Shown: positions 24,872-38,183, counted from the first letter of the stretch. The stretch is DNA of 64,000 nt from Nymphaea colorata (GCF_008831285.2 NC_045143.1:20606854-20670853), one strand, 5' to 3'. The notes: generated from the letters alone by a model not told the origin. Program-made: numbers and translations.

Positions 24872-26309
24872 GGTGTAATTATATAGTCAATACTCTTCAA
24901 TGCTATCAGGATAGCATTTTCTAGAATCGAGCCGAGGACATGGTTAATACCTACCACACAATCCTACCCCTTTTTTTTTTTTAAATGTCTTTCTGATGGT
25001 GAGAATTTGTCGTTGCGTTTACGGGAAGACCGTGCACAAATGGAATGTTCAGGTGCGAAGGGGAAAAAATGCATCGGTAGAAGCAAAAGATATGTCATGC
25101 TATGCTAAGGCAAGTTAAGCCTCAAAATAATTAATTTTTAATACCGAATCTAATTTATTAGATTATCAAATTGATTTTTTAGTCAATTTTGTTTCTTTTT
25201 CAAAATAACCTTCCCATTTATTATTTTTTTTTCACTTTCTACCGATTCACCTGATTCAATCAAATCGCTGGATCAGCAGGTCCACAAGAGCGGGAGATTG
25301 CTTTATTCTCTTTGAAACAAGGCGCTCTCGCCCACGTGAGATCAAGTTTTTTTTACATGGTTTGAAAAGGAAAAAAGAAAAGTGTGACATGGTTTAGTGG
25401 TTAACAGTGCAACAATCTTCTAAACATAAGACCACCCGACTCACAACTATGTCACTGAAAAGTAACATTCTCAGGTGAAATCATCTTTACTTTGGACATT
25501 GGTTTCATGCTCCATTGCTCCTCTTATGCATTGGTTGGTAATACAAGACAGAGATAGAGGAAAAGGGAAAACAATTGACAAGAGGGTTCTCATTGGCCAT
25601 TGCTCTTATTAGGGGCAAAATTAAGGCTCTGAGACTATGCCTGTGGCCCAAGCCCGGCTCGGCTAACCCGACCTGATTTTAATTAAAAAATATATATAAA
25701 ATTCATATAATAAATATACATATTTATAATATAAATATATTTTATAGTAGATGTCGAGTTGGATTGGGACCAGCCGAAGTCGGGCCCAGGCCGGCCAACC
25801 TCTTATTTGGTGGTCTCAGCCTAGCCCTACCCGACCCGACCCAGATAGTGGAAGAAAAAAGTTGCGTAGTTGCCAAAAAGAAGCATATCACCTGTAAACT
25901 CCTCAAAAAGTTACTTGGAATGGTAGCAATTCAAGTCAGCATTGTCACAGATATGGTGAGACTTCGAAAATTTCGTGATATTTCTTAGAACAACAAGTAA
26001 AACGAAAATATCAGAAAATCTCTCAAGACTTGGAAAATTTTCAGCAAAAACGAATTTCTCGTGATCCTATCTCGATCTTTTCAAAATTTTTTGATAACTT
26101 TTCAAAAGCGATATTTGTGACAAGGATTCATGCTAGAATGAACTGCATATATCATTAAATTAAGTATTTTACAAGTGATCAGTCGGTATAGATTCCACAA
26201 ACCCCTAACAATTGCGGTTCAAGAGCTTAATTGCAAGTTCATAAACTAATTAAAACCCCTTCATATAAATCCCAATGGATTCCACATTCATCATCATATT
26301 ATAAGACCT
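24872..26309. other. Intergenic spacer between the two DUF946 copies
   Basis: No gene is seen. About 25640-25860 is a GC-rich/AT-rich/GC-rich block with GCCCGGCTCGGC and GGCCCAGGCCGGCC words around an AT-rich core. It resembles a small non-autonomous DNA transposon, but no clean ends or target duplication were found. The remainder is AT-rich intergenic sequence. Confidence 0.4.
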
Positions 26310-29300
26310 TCAAGCTTCATCAACCGACCAATTACTCTTCATTTTTGGCCCTGTAGGTCCCGACTCCCCAAGAACTTCTGCAGGGAGCTTTCTGATCACA
26401 CTCTCCAGTGCATCCTTAAGCTTTCCAGGGAGAATCGTCGTCACTTTCTTCAGCTCCACCGCTATGTTATAGGTGATGGTTGGTCCCCAGCGCTTCGCAT
26501 AGTTCAGCCATGGAGGCTCAGCAACCGAGCCCAAGCTCTCACCTGCAACAACAACATACCTTTCACCAGTGTCCATCTTGGTTCCTTTTGCTGTATCATT
26601 CCTTATCCCTATTCCCAAGTTGCTGTCCCCTTGAAGCACAAGCCCTGCTCTTGGATATAAAGCATGACCATGTAGAGAAGCATAGACCACAGCCTTGTTC
26701 CCCCCTTCAAATTCTAGGTCTTCCACACCAACCCAAGTGCCCTTAGAATGCTGTGAACAGTAAACCTGCCACAGCTCCCCTGAGAAATTGCTGATTCTCA
26801 GTGTTACATGCTCCCAGTCTCCCACATGTTCCCCAATCTTGCCTAGAGAGATGTTGACTAGCTTCACTTTGGCCCTAGCTGGACCATTGAAGGGGTAGAA
26901 GACCCATATGGCAACATCAGTGAAAGTGGCACCCAGCATGGGCTTGATGTGCAAGTAGCACTCTGCACTTTGTAGGGCACCCTTCTTGACTCGCCCGGCA
27001 TCAGTTTCGTTGACCGGCAACGCGATCCAGTACGAGTCATCCTCGGAACCGCCTTGTGGGAGATTTGACCCGGCCGGATCGATGGGGGTCGGCGTCGAGC
27101 TGCCATTTTGGTAGAGAAGGGCTCCATTGGTGAAGAACCAGGGCACTGACGAAGGTAGGTAGGCCTCATCTGGATGGAAGTAGATCCATGGGGAGTAGAC
27201 CTTCATTATGGCCTCAACTTGTGTGAGACTAGGCATGTAACTAGAAAATGGGTCACGGCTCATGTTCTTCAAACAGCCTACATTGGTCAGGTAATTGGGT
27301 TCCCCATTGACTTGGACACAAAATGTTCCTACCCTTACTCCAACAGCACTGGTTCCTCTATGTGTTGGCCTTAGACTATAGAAGCTTATAACCTCACCAT
27401 TATCCTTGTTATGATCCCAAACCCACGTGTCCAACTCGCACTCGTCGACGAGGTCCGACCTAACACACCTTATTTCATCAAGAGGTGGCTTCTCCGGCGT
27501 GGAGGTCACCATAAAACCCACAGCCTTGTAGCCTTGAGGAGGAATTGGCAGCCAGAAGTAACCATGATCATCTTGCTTTATATTCAAAGACTCACTACTC
27601 CATACCAACGAGAAGTCTACCGGAATTTTGAGAGTTTGGGAGCCTTTTCCGGCAAGAACCCAACCGGAGAGCTGTTTAGAGTTCGGTTGGCAGTAGCAAC
27701 CGAGCATGAAAAATCCAGATGGTATGCTGGCTGGTTTGAAAAAACTTGCGCCAAGGTTGTCCACACCACCTTCATTGTAAGACCATATTTTTGTAAATGT
27801 TGTAACTTGACACACCTCCAGCTCTCCGAGGCTTATGCTTCCGGTTGCAAATCCAGTACCTATAGAGTATCAGATCATCGTTGTCAAGAGGAACACGTAA
27901 CTATAGTCGAACGATCTTTCTTCTTAAGACAAATAATAATATCGCAATGCATATAAAAAAAAGTAGCATTTTGAAATTGAAAAGGATTAATCAGAAGCAG
28001 CGTCTTTTGAATGGGATCTTTAGATCTTTACCTAGCTTGATTGCTTGACTACAACTTCATCATAATAAGTCTTCCGCAAAACCGAATTGGAATATGAATT
28101 TCGATATGAATCTGATCATATGTTTATTTAAAAACGAATTTGTATTTGGATCTGATTGGCTGTCATTTCTTCGATATTAATGATGTCAAATATTATTCCA
28201 TGTCAGAATTATTTTAGCAGTTTAGTCAGATGAATCTCATGAATCCAATGCATAACATCCATAACTAGTGTGACTTGTCTTAGACATGAACCTCTTCTCA
28301 TGACTGCACATCCTTGATGAAATGTCGATGGACACTTTATCAGACCCTTCAGATCAAGCCCTTAAAGAGGAAAGAATGAAACTGCTGCAACGTCAAGAAA
28401 GATAGCGAATGCGAACATGTACTGCGAAAGTCGAAGTCGTGATAAGTCATGACTTCAAATTAAACTGTATATATACAGTGCTTACCTAATTTGTACTTGC
28501 AAAACTTAACTTCATGTACAATTGGATGGGTTTATCTAACTACATAAAGAGCTTTCCGTAAGTAATTGGAAACCCAAGTGGTCTAGAATTATTGAACTTT
28601 CATTACTAAGTTCACTTGGGTACTCCAAATAAGTCGACGATCAATTAAACTAGTGAAATTGTAAGTTCTCAACATTAATTCAGCATTGCATCGACCGTGT
28701 GGCAAAATTTTGGAAAAAAAAAAAGCAATAACAAAATTGTCATTGCACAGCACCACGAGAGTAAGTTGGGTGCTCACTCATATACGCCAAAAAGAAAAGG
28801 GGAGACACTTTGATAATTATGTTAAAAAATGTCATTTTTAATCTTTTTATTTTTTTAAATTTTCTTTGTCATCATTATAATTTTTTTTTCTCTTTTTTAT
28901 TAACTAGAGTATTTTTGTAATTAACCATACTGGCCATGCATAACAAGCTTCGCTGCACCATGGCTTCCGTTTAATCCCGGGGAGACGTTGCTTGTACGTG
29001 ACAATTTTCCAAGATAGATAAGCTTCAACTAATTAAACACTTATTAGTATTTTGAGAGTCAAAATATCACATTTTGGAAAGTCCTGTGTGTTTAAGTGCA
29101 ATAATTGGAATGAGAAAGGCAAAGCTTGAGGGTGAAAATTTCACCCGAATACCGGGTTGAGGGTATGCTAGAAAGCAGGCTAAATTCGTACACAGATCAA
29201 ATTATTTCTTCCTTTCAAACGTGAGCATCAAAAGTTAATGCTAATGAACTACAATATTTGGATGAGCGAGAAGTTAATTACCCATCAGCTAAAAGAAAAA

Positions 29301-29720
29301 GGTCGGAAGGCCTTCCATTCCCTTACCTACAGGGTTTGTATTGAGATCAACGATAGCAACGGTACACCTTTCAACTTAGGCTACCATGTCTCACCATTTA
29401 AACATAAAAGCATACAACTCACAAAAATTGATCTAAAAATCTGCCTCTTACATACTCTTTTTGAGGCAACATTAAACTACAATACCAGGTGAGCGTTTAA
29501 TGCTCTTCTTTTCCTAAATTGAAAGCCTGTGTTGTCTAATGAACTTCTGATCAGAACAATAAAGGAAACGTTCTTTCTAAGGCAAGAGAAGATGGTGAGG
29601 ATATGGAGGAGGAAGTAACGATCGATACTGCTTACCAGGAGGCCAAGCTGGTACTTGAGACGGCAATTTGAACGTTGAGTTAATTGGAAGGCCCTTCGGA
29701 GAGGACTGCCGATGCCCCAT
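26310..29720 (-). CDS. Vps62/DUF946 family protein, two exons, intact
   Basis: Exon 1 is 29636-29720 (28 codons plus one base, starting MGHRQSSPKGLP) and exon 2 is 26310-27859. Donor G|GTAAGC and acceptor CTATAG| join in frame to give ...PAWPPGTGFATGSISLGELEV. The product is 544 residues, a usual length for plant DUF946 proteins, and the family domain covers almost all of it. Recognisable stretches are YCQPNSKQ, the YSPWIYFHPDEAYLPSS block, the [17 protein letters not shown] block and the C-terminal PPWLNYAKRWGPTITY. There is no signal peptide or clear membrane segment. The Vps62 name comes from weak similarity to a yeast vacuolar-sorting factor, and the plant function is unassigned. The start is chosen from the short N-terminal exon shared by both copies; the 501-codon frame alone would miss it. 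It is the intact member of a head-to-tail pair. Confidence 0.9.
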
Positions 29721-30347
29721 GTAGAGAGAGAAGATGAGCTGTGCGGTGAGTCATGAAATTCATTTATATGAAAGAAGTGGAATGGCGTTGCGTTGGGGGG
29801 AAGAACGTGTACAAATGGAATATTCAGGCGCCAAGGAAAAGATGCGTAGAAGCAACAGATATGTCACCCTAAGGTAAGTCAATCCTTAAAATAATGTGCA
29901 ACGTTAGCCCTTGAAACGGTGTACTTGCAAATGAGGCACATAGTTTGGGATAGTTTGGGGGGTATCAAGTTGGGGGGAGCGAGCAAGAGAGAGAGATAGA
30001 GAGAATGTGATTGGAAATGCATTAACAAAACGGTTGATAAGTTGTCACCAAGTACAAAATAGTAAGGAAAGAAAAAAAGGAAAAACGCACCAAATATATA
30101 TATATATATATAAGGGAAGCTGAACCGTGACTCTAACTATTCTTGACTACTTGGAAACATCAAACTCAAGTCGTCCATCATTTTTCATGACGGTCTGTAA
30201 ATGCTTTTTGTTTTTACTGTTTTTTTCTTTTTCATTGCTGTGCATGATGGAGGAGGAGGAAGGAGGGGTGTTCGTCGCTCTTTCTCTTGTACCTGCTCCC
30301 GGGGGAGAACCGCTACCCTCAAAGGGTCAAAGGGTAGGGGCAGGAGG
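29721..30347. other. Intergenic gap between DUF946 copy 2 and the copia element
   Basis: No gene is seen. It contains a GA-rich stretch (29980-30005), a (TA)n tract near 30095-30112 and a G-rich stretch near 30245-30340 directly next to the retrotransposon end. The upstream regulatory region of the intact DUF946 gene should lie here, but I could not identify a specific element. Confidence 0.5.
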
Positions 30348-31022
30348 TGTTATGGTCGTAATCCCCAAAAAAGAATGCTTCAACAACAATAAAAGAGGCC
30401 AAACCAACACAAAACTGCAGAAAAAACGGAATCACAGTACTGCGAGCATAAGAACGAGTTTCCAACACCATTATTGCAGCAATATACGCTAAGATATATG
30501 TTAAAAATGCAGAAAATAGAAGACACCAATTTAAGTGAAAAAACCCCAAATAATGGGGTAAAAAACCACGGGCAAGAAAGACTTTCTATATATCAAGAAA
30601 GGGAGCCAAATACACCAACAGCAATATCCCTACTGTTTTAAGAAAAACAGTGAACTCAAGAGAACAATAACACTCTTATGTGAATGAAAGAAAAAGCTCC
30701 AATGATTCAAGAAAAAAATCACCCAATGAAGACTCCTTTCATTTTCTCTTTCTTCTTTGTCTTTTCTCTCTCTTCTTGGCGTGCCGATCAACCCACGCGC
30801 CTTGCTGCGATTTCTCCATCTTCTCTTCCTTGCCTTCCTCTTCTCCTTCTCTCCCTTGCTGTGCAACACAAGAGACCTTCCGTTCTCTTTTTTGCAAAAA
30901 AAAAAAAAACGAGAGAGAGACGTAAGTGGGAGGGGCACCATCGAGTGCCCGCCTTTCTCCCGCCCATCACTTAAGTGACGGGTCGAGTCGGGTCCTCTTT
31001 TGAGGCTGGACCCGACCCAACA
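30348..31022 (-). repeat. 3' LTR of the copia element (675 bp, complete)
   Basis: Read on the minus strand it begins TGTTGGGTCGGGTCC and ends in ATAACA, the TG...CA form of an LTR. The polypurine tract immediately precedes it. The segment 30348-30791 aligns with 38201-38651, with several differences per 100 bases, so the insertion is not recent. Near its start it holds an inverted GGGTCGGGTCC/GGGTCGAGTCGGGTCC pair that could form a hairpin. Confidence 0.9.
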
Positions 31023-31034
31023 AACTCCCCCTCC
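31023..31034 (-). other. Polypurine tract of the copia element
   Basis: On the minus strand this reads GGAGGGGGAGTT directly before the 3' LTR start TGTTGGG. It is the expected priming site for plus-strand DNA synthesis and fixes the internal boundary of the LTR. Confidence 0.85.
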
Positions 31035-31226
31035 AGCCTCAAGAGAGGGAACATACCTACAAAATGAACATAATTAATACACTGCCTTAAAGACAATCAT
31101 CCCAACTAAGTCACTACACATGTTATGCTTCTCTTTAGGTAGAGACTTCATCATCATATCTGCAGGATTCTTCTTTATATGTATCTTCTCTAACTGAGTC
31201 AGTTTTTGCTCAAGCACATCACGAAT

Positions 31227-33522
31227 TCAATGATATCTGACATCAATGTGCTTGGTACTTGAGTGAAACGCTGAATTCTTCGCCAAGTGTATAGCGCTTT
31301 GGCTATCACAATGCAACACATAGGTGTTCTGACTAAGGCCTATATCACGAAGAAAATTCTTCATCCACAACAACTCTTTACAAGCTTCGGTTGCTGGAAT
31401 ATATTCTGCCTCTGTAGTTGAAAGAGCAACACACTTCTGCAATCTAAATTGCCATGATACAGCTCTCCCTGCAAAAGTAAAGACATAACCAGAAAGAGAC
31501 TTTCTAGAGTTCAAGTCACCTGCCATGTCTGCATCAACAAATCCTTGTATATCTAGATTAGATTCACCAAAACATAACAGTAAATTATTAAGTACGTTTA
31601 AGATACCTTAGGATCCACTTCACTATTACCCAATGCTCATTGCCTGGATTTGACAAAAACCTACTAACTACACTAACTGCATAAGCCAAGTCTAGGTGTG
31701 TACAAACCATAGCATACATAAGACTCCCTACTACGGAGGCATAGGGTACATTCTCCATTCTTTCTTTCTCATATGCTGAGGATGGACACTGCTCATTTTC
31801 TAATTTAAAATGTGCTGCTAAATGTGTATTTACTGTTTTGGCATCTTTCATGCTGAACTTGCTAAGCACCTTCTCAATGAATTTCTCTTGTGATAACCAC
31901 AACTTCTTGGCCATCCTATCACGAATAATCTTTATGCCTAACAATTGTTGTGCTGGCCCCAAGTCTTTCATATCAAAGAATTTGCCCATATCCTTCTTCA
32001 ATTGACTAATCAATTGACAGTTCTGTCCAATAATAAGCATGTCATCTACATATAACAATAAGATAATGAAGTTACCTGATGAGAACTGTCTGGCGTATAC
32101 ACAATGATCTACAGCAGACCTGCGATACCTTTGATTTATCATAAATGCATCAAATTTCTTGTACCACTGTCTAGGTGCTTGTTTAAGTCCATACAAACTC
32201 TTCTTTAACTTACAAACAATGTGTTTCTTCCTGGCAACCACAAAACCTTCTAGCTGTGTCATGTAGATTTTTTCCTTTAGATCTCCATGAAGAAAAGCAG
32301 TTTTTACATCTAACTGTTCTAACTTCACGTCTAGACATGCCACCAAACCAAGTATTATCCTGATAGATGACATTTTAACCATAGGAGAAAAAATTTCATC
32401 AAAATCAATACCTATTTCCTGTTTGAAACCTTTCACCACTAACCAAGCTTTGTATCTTAACTTGCCTTGACCTTCATTTTTAGGCTTGTAGACTCACTTG
32501 TTCTGCAACACTTTCTTACCTTTTGGTAGCTCTACCAAATCAAAAGTGTGATTCTTATACAAAGAATTCAACTCTTCCTGCATAGCTTTAATCCATTCAT
32601 CTTTATGCACATCATTTAGCACCTCTGCATAGAATTTTGACTCTCCACTATCTATAAACATAATATATTCATCAGTAGAATATCTAATAAATCGTATACG
32701 TGTTCTTTTACCTCTTCCCAATTACTCCTCAATTGGTTCTGAATGAGAAGGAAGCTCCTCCTCCAACTCATGCTCATGATCAGTTTAAATCTCCATAGAG
32801 CTGCCATCTGTATACTGCTCATTTACCTCTCTTTCCTCTTCCTCTACATCTTCATCAGTCTCACTATGCTCAGATGAAAGTTCTTCAGATTCTGCATAGG
32901 TTGGCTCATGAACACCACTAGTATTCACACCTGATTGTTTGTCACCAACGACATCTTCAATCGTCTGATCCTTTCTGAAGACAACATCACGACTCCTATA
33001 GATTTTGTCATTCTTTGGATTTCATAACCTGTAACCAAATTCATCATCTGCATAACCAAGAAATATTAGAAGAATAGTTTTATCATCTAGTTTGGTTTTA
33101 TGTTCTTTTGGTACAAGCATAAAAGCTTTACAACCAAAAACTCTGAGGTGATCATACTTAACCTCTTCATCTGACCAAGCTAGATACCAAACTTCTAACT
33201 CTCTCAATTATAGTTCTATTCATCATTTCTGCAACTCCATTATGCTGTGAAGTATATGGAACTGTCTTTTCATATCTAATACCACGCTTTTGACAGTAAT
33301 ATGGTAAAGAAGATGCTATGTACTCATCACTATTATCTGTTCACAGTCTCTTCATCTTCTTACCAGTCTCGCGCTCAACCGCTGTATGAAAAGTCATGAA
33401 GATACTACTTACTTCACTTTTGCTTTTCATTGTAAACGCCCACACCTTTCTGGATGCATCATCAATAAATGTGACAAAATATGACACTCCACCTTTAGAT
33501 GTCACATTTATAGGTCCACATA
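31227..33522 (-). pseudogene. Copia integrase (C-terminal part), reverse transcriptase and RNase H remnants
   Basis: From right to left: an integrase core piece with GPINVTSKGGVSYFVTFIDD (to about 33345), followed after a stop by TDNSDEY and NGVAEMMNRT, which hold the second Asp and the Glu of the DDE triad. Then come the integrase tail (KAFMLVPKEHKTKLD), the reverse transcriptase with the LLYVDDMLIIG catalytic motif (31588-32439, an 850-base unbroken frame) and RNase H with STTEAEYI and CDSQSAIHLAKN (31227-31526). Several in-frame stops separate the pieces. The order is typical of plant copia polyproteins. Confidence 0.93.
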
Positions 33523-36500
33523 TATCACACCCCGACCTTTTGACATTCAAAACATTTTTTTTCAAAAAAAATATCAAGCATCGAGGCGCGACTACACAAC
33601 AATTTCAAAAGAGATGAGCCAAACAATGCAAAACAATGAGAAAGCTTTCCATTAAATAAGAATTTCAGTTCATTTGTGCAATGACAAAAATGCCCAACTC
33701 ACAACATTGGTGCCTAACAAAAATAAGACATCAATAAAACCAAAACAAGACACGCCGGCGCTACAATTGACCCAAAACCTCTCCAGTAGGATGTGAGTGA
33801 AGCCATCTGCTCAACCTGCTGCTCAGGGTCCGCCAAAACCTGAAAAAGGAAACAACTGAAGGCTTAGCCTTCGCAGTATGGTAACAAGCCAGGAAAAGTC
33901 CAAACCCTCTTAGGTATGGCTCAAATATACGAGCAAACATCAGAACAGTCTATCATCATGTCGTGTCAGGACACGACATGCAAAGGCCACTCAATGGCCA
34001 CAGTCACACAATTTCAGATCACATGCAAGTCAGGCTTAAACATGTCATTTCATTCACAATCGCATTCTTCTCATTTACTTTCACTATGAAACAATTTACT
34101 ATCATGTTGTGGTAGGGCACACATTCACATAACTTATCAAGGAGTCCTCACCTATACCTCAACATGTAAAGGCCACACACAAAGTCCGCAATACCACATT
34201 CAATAACCACATGCAATTCAGAAATAAAGCATCGTTCTCATTCACACTTCATTCATACTAATATCATTTGCATACATTTCATTTCTATGCTTTCATTTTC
34301 ATTAACTTCAGTGAATTGACAGTTCCTGTGGGTACAAACACAGGCACGTGCACACTGCGGGCGGTCTATAGCCGAGAGAAAACCCCCGTGGTGGCCCAAA
34401 ACAGTATGGATCCTTCCATCCACTGCAGCGGTAGAGCACTCATCCATGGATGTGTGAATTCCACGAAGAGATACTCATCCCTCCCTAAGACACCCAGGTT
34501 AGGAAGGCGGGAGCCCATGCTCCAAGCACGTCACACAACAGTACCCTGGGGCCTTGTACCGCCTGCGCTTCGAACAGGCGAGACCAGTGGCGAAGGTGGG
34601 ACAACTCCCAACACATAGCCACATCTCACTGGCCTCTCATCTCTTATTCTTTCATTCTTACAATTATCCTTGCACAAACACAATTAACTGGCTAGCTCAT
34701 GAGGTTGGTTCACTTCACGAGTGGACTCACACCTCCAATTGCCTCCATACGAGGGCTACACATAACAACAACAGTTTTGGCTAGCTAGCTCAACAATATG
34801 GATACAGCTACCCTCTATTCAATCATTTGCATCATTGCCCACGGCAATGTGTACTCAACAAATACAACATTCATTTTTATTATCAAAATAATCACATCTT
34901 TGAAAAACTTAGCCAAACCACTGAGAGTAGTCTTGATCTGTGATGGACTCGTAGCTGTCCTATGCAGTTATCATTCTAGGATGCTTTCTAATGCACAATT
35001 TGGGTCGATGAGACACTTGACTCGATACCCCACCTCATCTGTCCTAAACAGTTATCAATTCTAGCATGCACATGCAAATGCGTGATATTTCAAATCAGAC
35101 TTCTAATAGCTTTTCAAAACACCTCATATCAGATATCAAAGCATTTGCATGCATACACACATTCATTCACCAAACAATCAATCAATCAATCACATCACAA
35201 TCCTAAGATCCTACGATCCCAGGAACAAACATTAACACAGTGCCCGAGGTAAGGATTTGCCTGGAATGTTGCCATACCTGTCACGCGTCCAGAAAAATCT
35301 TCAAAATGCCTCGAGCTTCGAAACTGGTCGCTCAAGGTCGACGGGACGTGCTCGGTCTACCTGAAAACATACACAAGTGGTAAATGACTAAACTCTACAC
35401 TAGTTTAGATTCACAATCAAAATGATTATAGGACAAAATCATTGAGGCATTCCATTGCCTCAAGAGGGTATCGATGGGTAGTGTCGACCTAGAAGCCCTC
35501 CAATAGGCCTCCTCCTGACTTCTTGACGTTGCCACGAGACCTCAAAACTCAATGCTTCACTGAGTCCATCCTTAACACATTCTTAAATGTTTTATGTAGT
35601 CTAGGCGTCAACCCCATTGTCACATCCAACTTAGGTACACTTTTCCCAAATAACTCCAAGATACGCCGCTCGCAAAAGCGTGAGTCACGTGCTCAAAAAG
35701 ACGGTTCTAAATCTTCCCCACAACATCACAATCCCTACCATGCTTCCCTATTGCTTTAAAAATCAACACCTCGAGCCTAAGAGATCAATAAATACATGAA
35801 TCAACGCTTCTCCAACACAATTCTACACTTTCTTCAAAAAGCAAAGTCGCTAACATGCATTCCAAAACATCAATTATACCTTCCATCATGCTTTAACAAT
35901 AATTATACGCGTTCCAAAGAAAAATATACAAGAAATAGGCTCAATTACGCCTTGCTCACCCCAAATCAAGAGTCTAGACTGCTGCAATCCTTCCGGCAGC
36001 CACCTCAAGCATTCAATCGATCCCCAAATGGCAAAAATCGTGCCAAGTCACCACCACCAACACCACCTAATAACTGATATGAGGGGAAAAACACGCTCCC
36101 CAAGCTGTAATCCTATCAAACAATGATGAAATCAATGAGGAAGAATGCTCGGTTGGGAAAAAGGGGGAAAACAAATAGAAAAATGGGGAGAGAGAGCTCA
36201 CGTAGGGAGCGTGTGGGCAGGGAGAGGCGTTGACAGAGGGAGACAGACAGAGAGGGTTCAGACAGAAATGGAAAAACGACAGAGGGGGTGAGAAGGGAGA
36301 AGGGAGAAGAAAACGCGAGGGTGAGAGTGAGTGAGGAGAGGGACCGTGCGGGAGGGAGCTAACAGACAAGGAAAAGAGATTGGCAAGAGAGAAAGAGAGA
36401 ACGTGCGGCAGAGGGCAAGGGAGCATGGGGGTGGTGGAGAAGGGAAATAGCACGAGAGAGAGAGAGTTTACCCAAGCGCCGCCGCCGTTGCCGCTGCTCA

Positions 36501-36683
36501 AACCTCCGCCTTCTTCTTCTCTGTGTTGCAGTCGTAGCTCAGGGAGAGTCGAAGAGGGGAAACGAGGGAGAAGAGGGAAAGACGAGGGAGGAGAGGGTGA
36601 CGTCGGGACCCTCTTGCGCTTGGGGATCGGGTCCGGGTCTGGACCCTCTCCAACCCGACCTGAAACATGAAACGAGCATTACA
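33523..36683. mobile_element. 3.16-kb solo-LTR-like insertion, copy A, with 5-bp target duplication
   Basis: The left end TATCACACCCCGACC (TG mutated to TA) and right end GAGCATTACA have the inverted TGTnAC...GTnACA form of an LTR. It is flanked by perfect ACATA direct repeats at 33518-33522 and 36684-36688. It interrupts the copia integrase region. There is no polyprotein, so it is best read as a solo LTR of an unidentified LTR retrotransposon. Related copies are at 46984-48853 and 61206 onward. A purine-rich GAGAG block near 36180-36640 precedes the right end. Long open frames inside, such as 34268-34618, are not family proteins I recognise. Confidence 0.85.
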
Positions 36684-36688
36684 ACATA

Positions 36689-38144
36689 CATCTGAATAAA
36701 CTAAATCTAATACATATTTAGTTTTTTAATAGCGTTTTTTCTGAAAGGAAATTCAATGCAACTTACCAACCAAACAATGATCACATGGAGATAGTGCACC
36801 ATCTACCTTTTGTAACAAATTCTTCTTGGTGAGTAAATCGACTACTCATTGACTCATGTGACCTAACCTTTTGTACCACAAATCTGACGAAGTCTTACCA
36901 GTAACTGCATTGACATCCACACTATTGATCAGAGACTTCATCCCATACAAAGAGCCAAATCTGTCACCTCTAGCCAACACAAGTGCCCCCTTTGTCAGTT
37001 TCCAACCTGCCTGACTAAACAAAGTACAATATCCATTTTCACTTAGTTTTCCTGCAGAAATCAGATTCATCCTAAGATGTGGAACATGTCTTACATCTCT
37101 CAAAGTCAACTTGCATCCTGTGCTCGTCTCAATGCAAACATCTTCTATCCCAATAATCATCGAAGTGTCACTGTTGCCCATGTGAACTACTCCAAAATCA
37201 CATGCTCTATAGGATAAGAACAACTCTCTACATGGTGTGGTATGATATGATGCTCCAGTATCTAAAATCCATATAGAATCATCATTTTGAACTGTAAGAC
37301 AATCATTTTCTTCAAATGAAAATAATACTACCTCATCATCTGAAGCAACTACAGTATACTCTTTTGACTTCACATTCTCTTGACTCTTCTTTTTCTATTC
37401 TTTTTCTTCTTTCCATTTTCTGCAATCAATCTTCTTGTGCCCTGTAATACCATAGTGAAAGCATTTACTTGTCATCTTGAGCCTTGATTTGGACCTAGAG
37501 TTTGACATGTCATGCCATTTGTTACGGTTCTTCTGTTTGCCCATGTCTCCCATCACTTGCACTTGTGAGCTACCAGTACCAAGAGACTTTCTCATTGTCT
37601 CTTCAATTAAAATGTTGCTCGTTACATGCTTCATCGTAAGCATACCATCTGAAGCGGAGTTGCTCAAAGAAACAACCAAAGTCTCCCAACTGTCGAGAAG
37701 AGAACTGAGCAATAAAAGTGCCTGTAACTCATCATCTAATGTCATTTTCATGGCTGACAACGGATTGATTATGCTCTGTACTTCATTCAAATGCTTTGAC
37801 ACTGGTTTTCCCTCTCTAAGTTTCAAATTTACTAATTGCCTAATCAAGAAAGCCTTGTTCCCAGCTGTTTTCCTCTCGTAAAGACCATGCAACTTCTACC
37901 ATAACGACTTCACGCTCGTCTCTGCGGATACCAAATGAAAAACACAGTCATCTAACCATTGTTTGATGGTGCCAATGGTTTTCCTGTTCAATAACTTTCA
38001 TTTTTCATCTGTCATATTCGCTGACTTCTGGTTCTCAATGGGTGCATATAGGTCTTTACAATACAACAAATCTTCCATTTTAGCTTTCCATATAGTCCAA
38101 TTGTTCCCATTTAGAGAGACCATCCTAGTGGGGGTCGACTCCAT
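36689..38144 (-). pseudogene. Copia gag, protease and integrase N-terminal remnants
   Basis: Gag starts at the ATG at 38144 (MESTPTRMVSLNGNNWTIW) and reaches a zinc knuckle near 37425, KCFHYGITGHKKIDC. The usual second cysteine of CX2CX4HX4C is a tyrosine here. The protease follows, with its DTGA active site in WILDTGASYHT (about 37280), then the GAG-pre-integrase motif DLWYKRLGHMS near 36870 and an HHCC remnant CDHCLVGK near 36780. In-frame stops occur near 37894, 37394, 36846 and 36760. The frame then ends at the inserted solo LTR. Confidence 0.9.
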
Positions 38145-38183
38145 CCTTCAATAATAATGCACACAACCAACCTGTTGCTAACA

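Noticed and set aside
25640-25860. hAT-type element between the DUF946 copies
   Set aside because: GC-rich ends around an AT-rich core are suggestive, but no matching terminal repeats or 8-bp duplication were found.
30343-30347. GGAGG as the copia target duplication
   Set aside because: The other end of the element is truncated, so there is no partner to compare.
36067-36670. Ser/Pro/Leu-rich frames in the purine-rich block of LTR-like copy A (similar ones at 48169-48842 and 63470-63763)
   Set aside because: They are low-complexity translations of GAGAG-type DNA, not conserved as protein among the copies.
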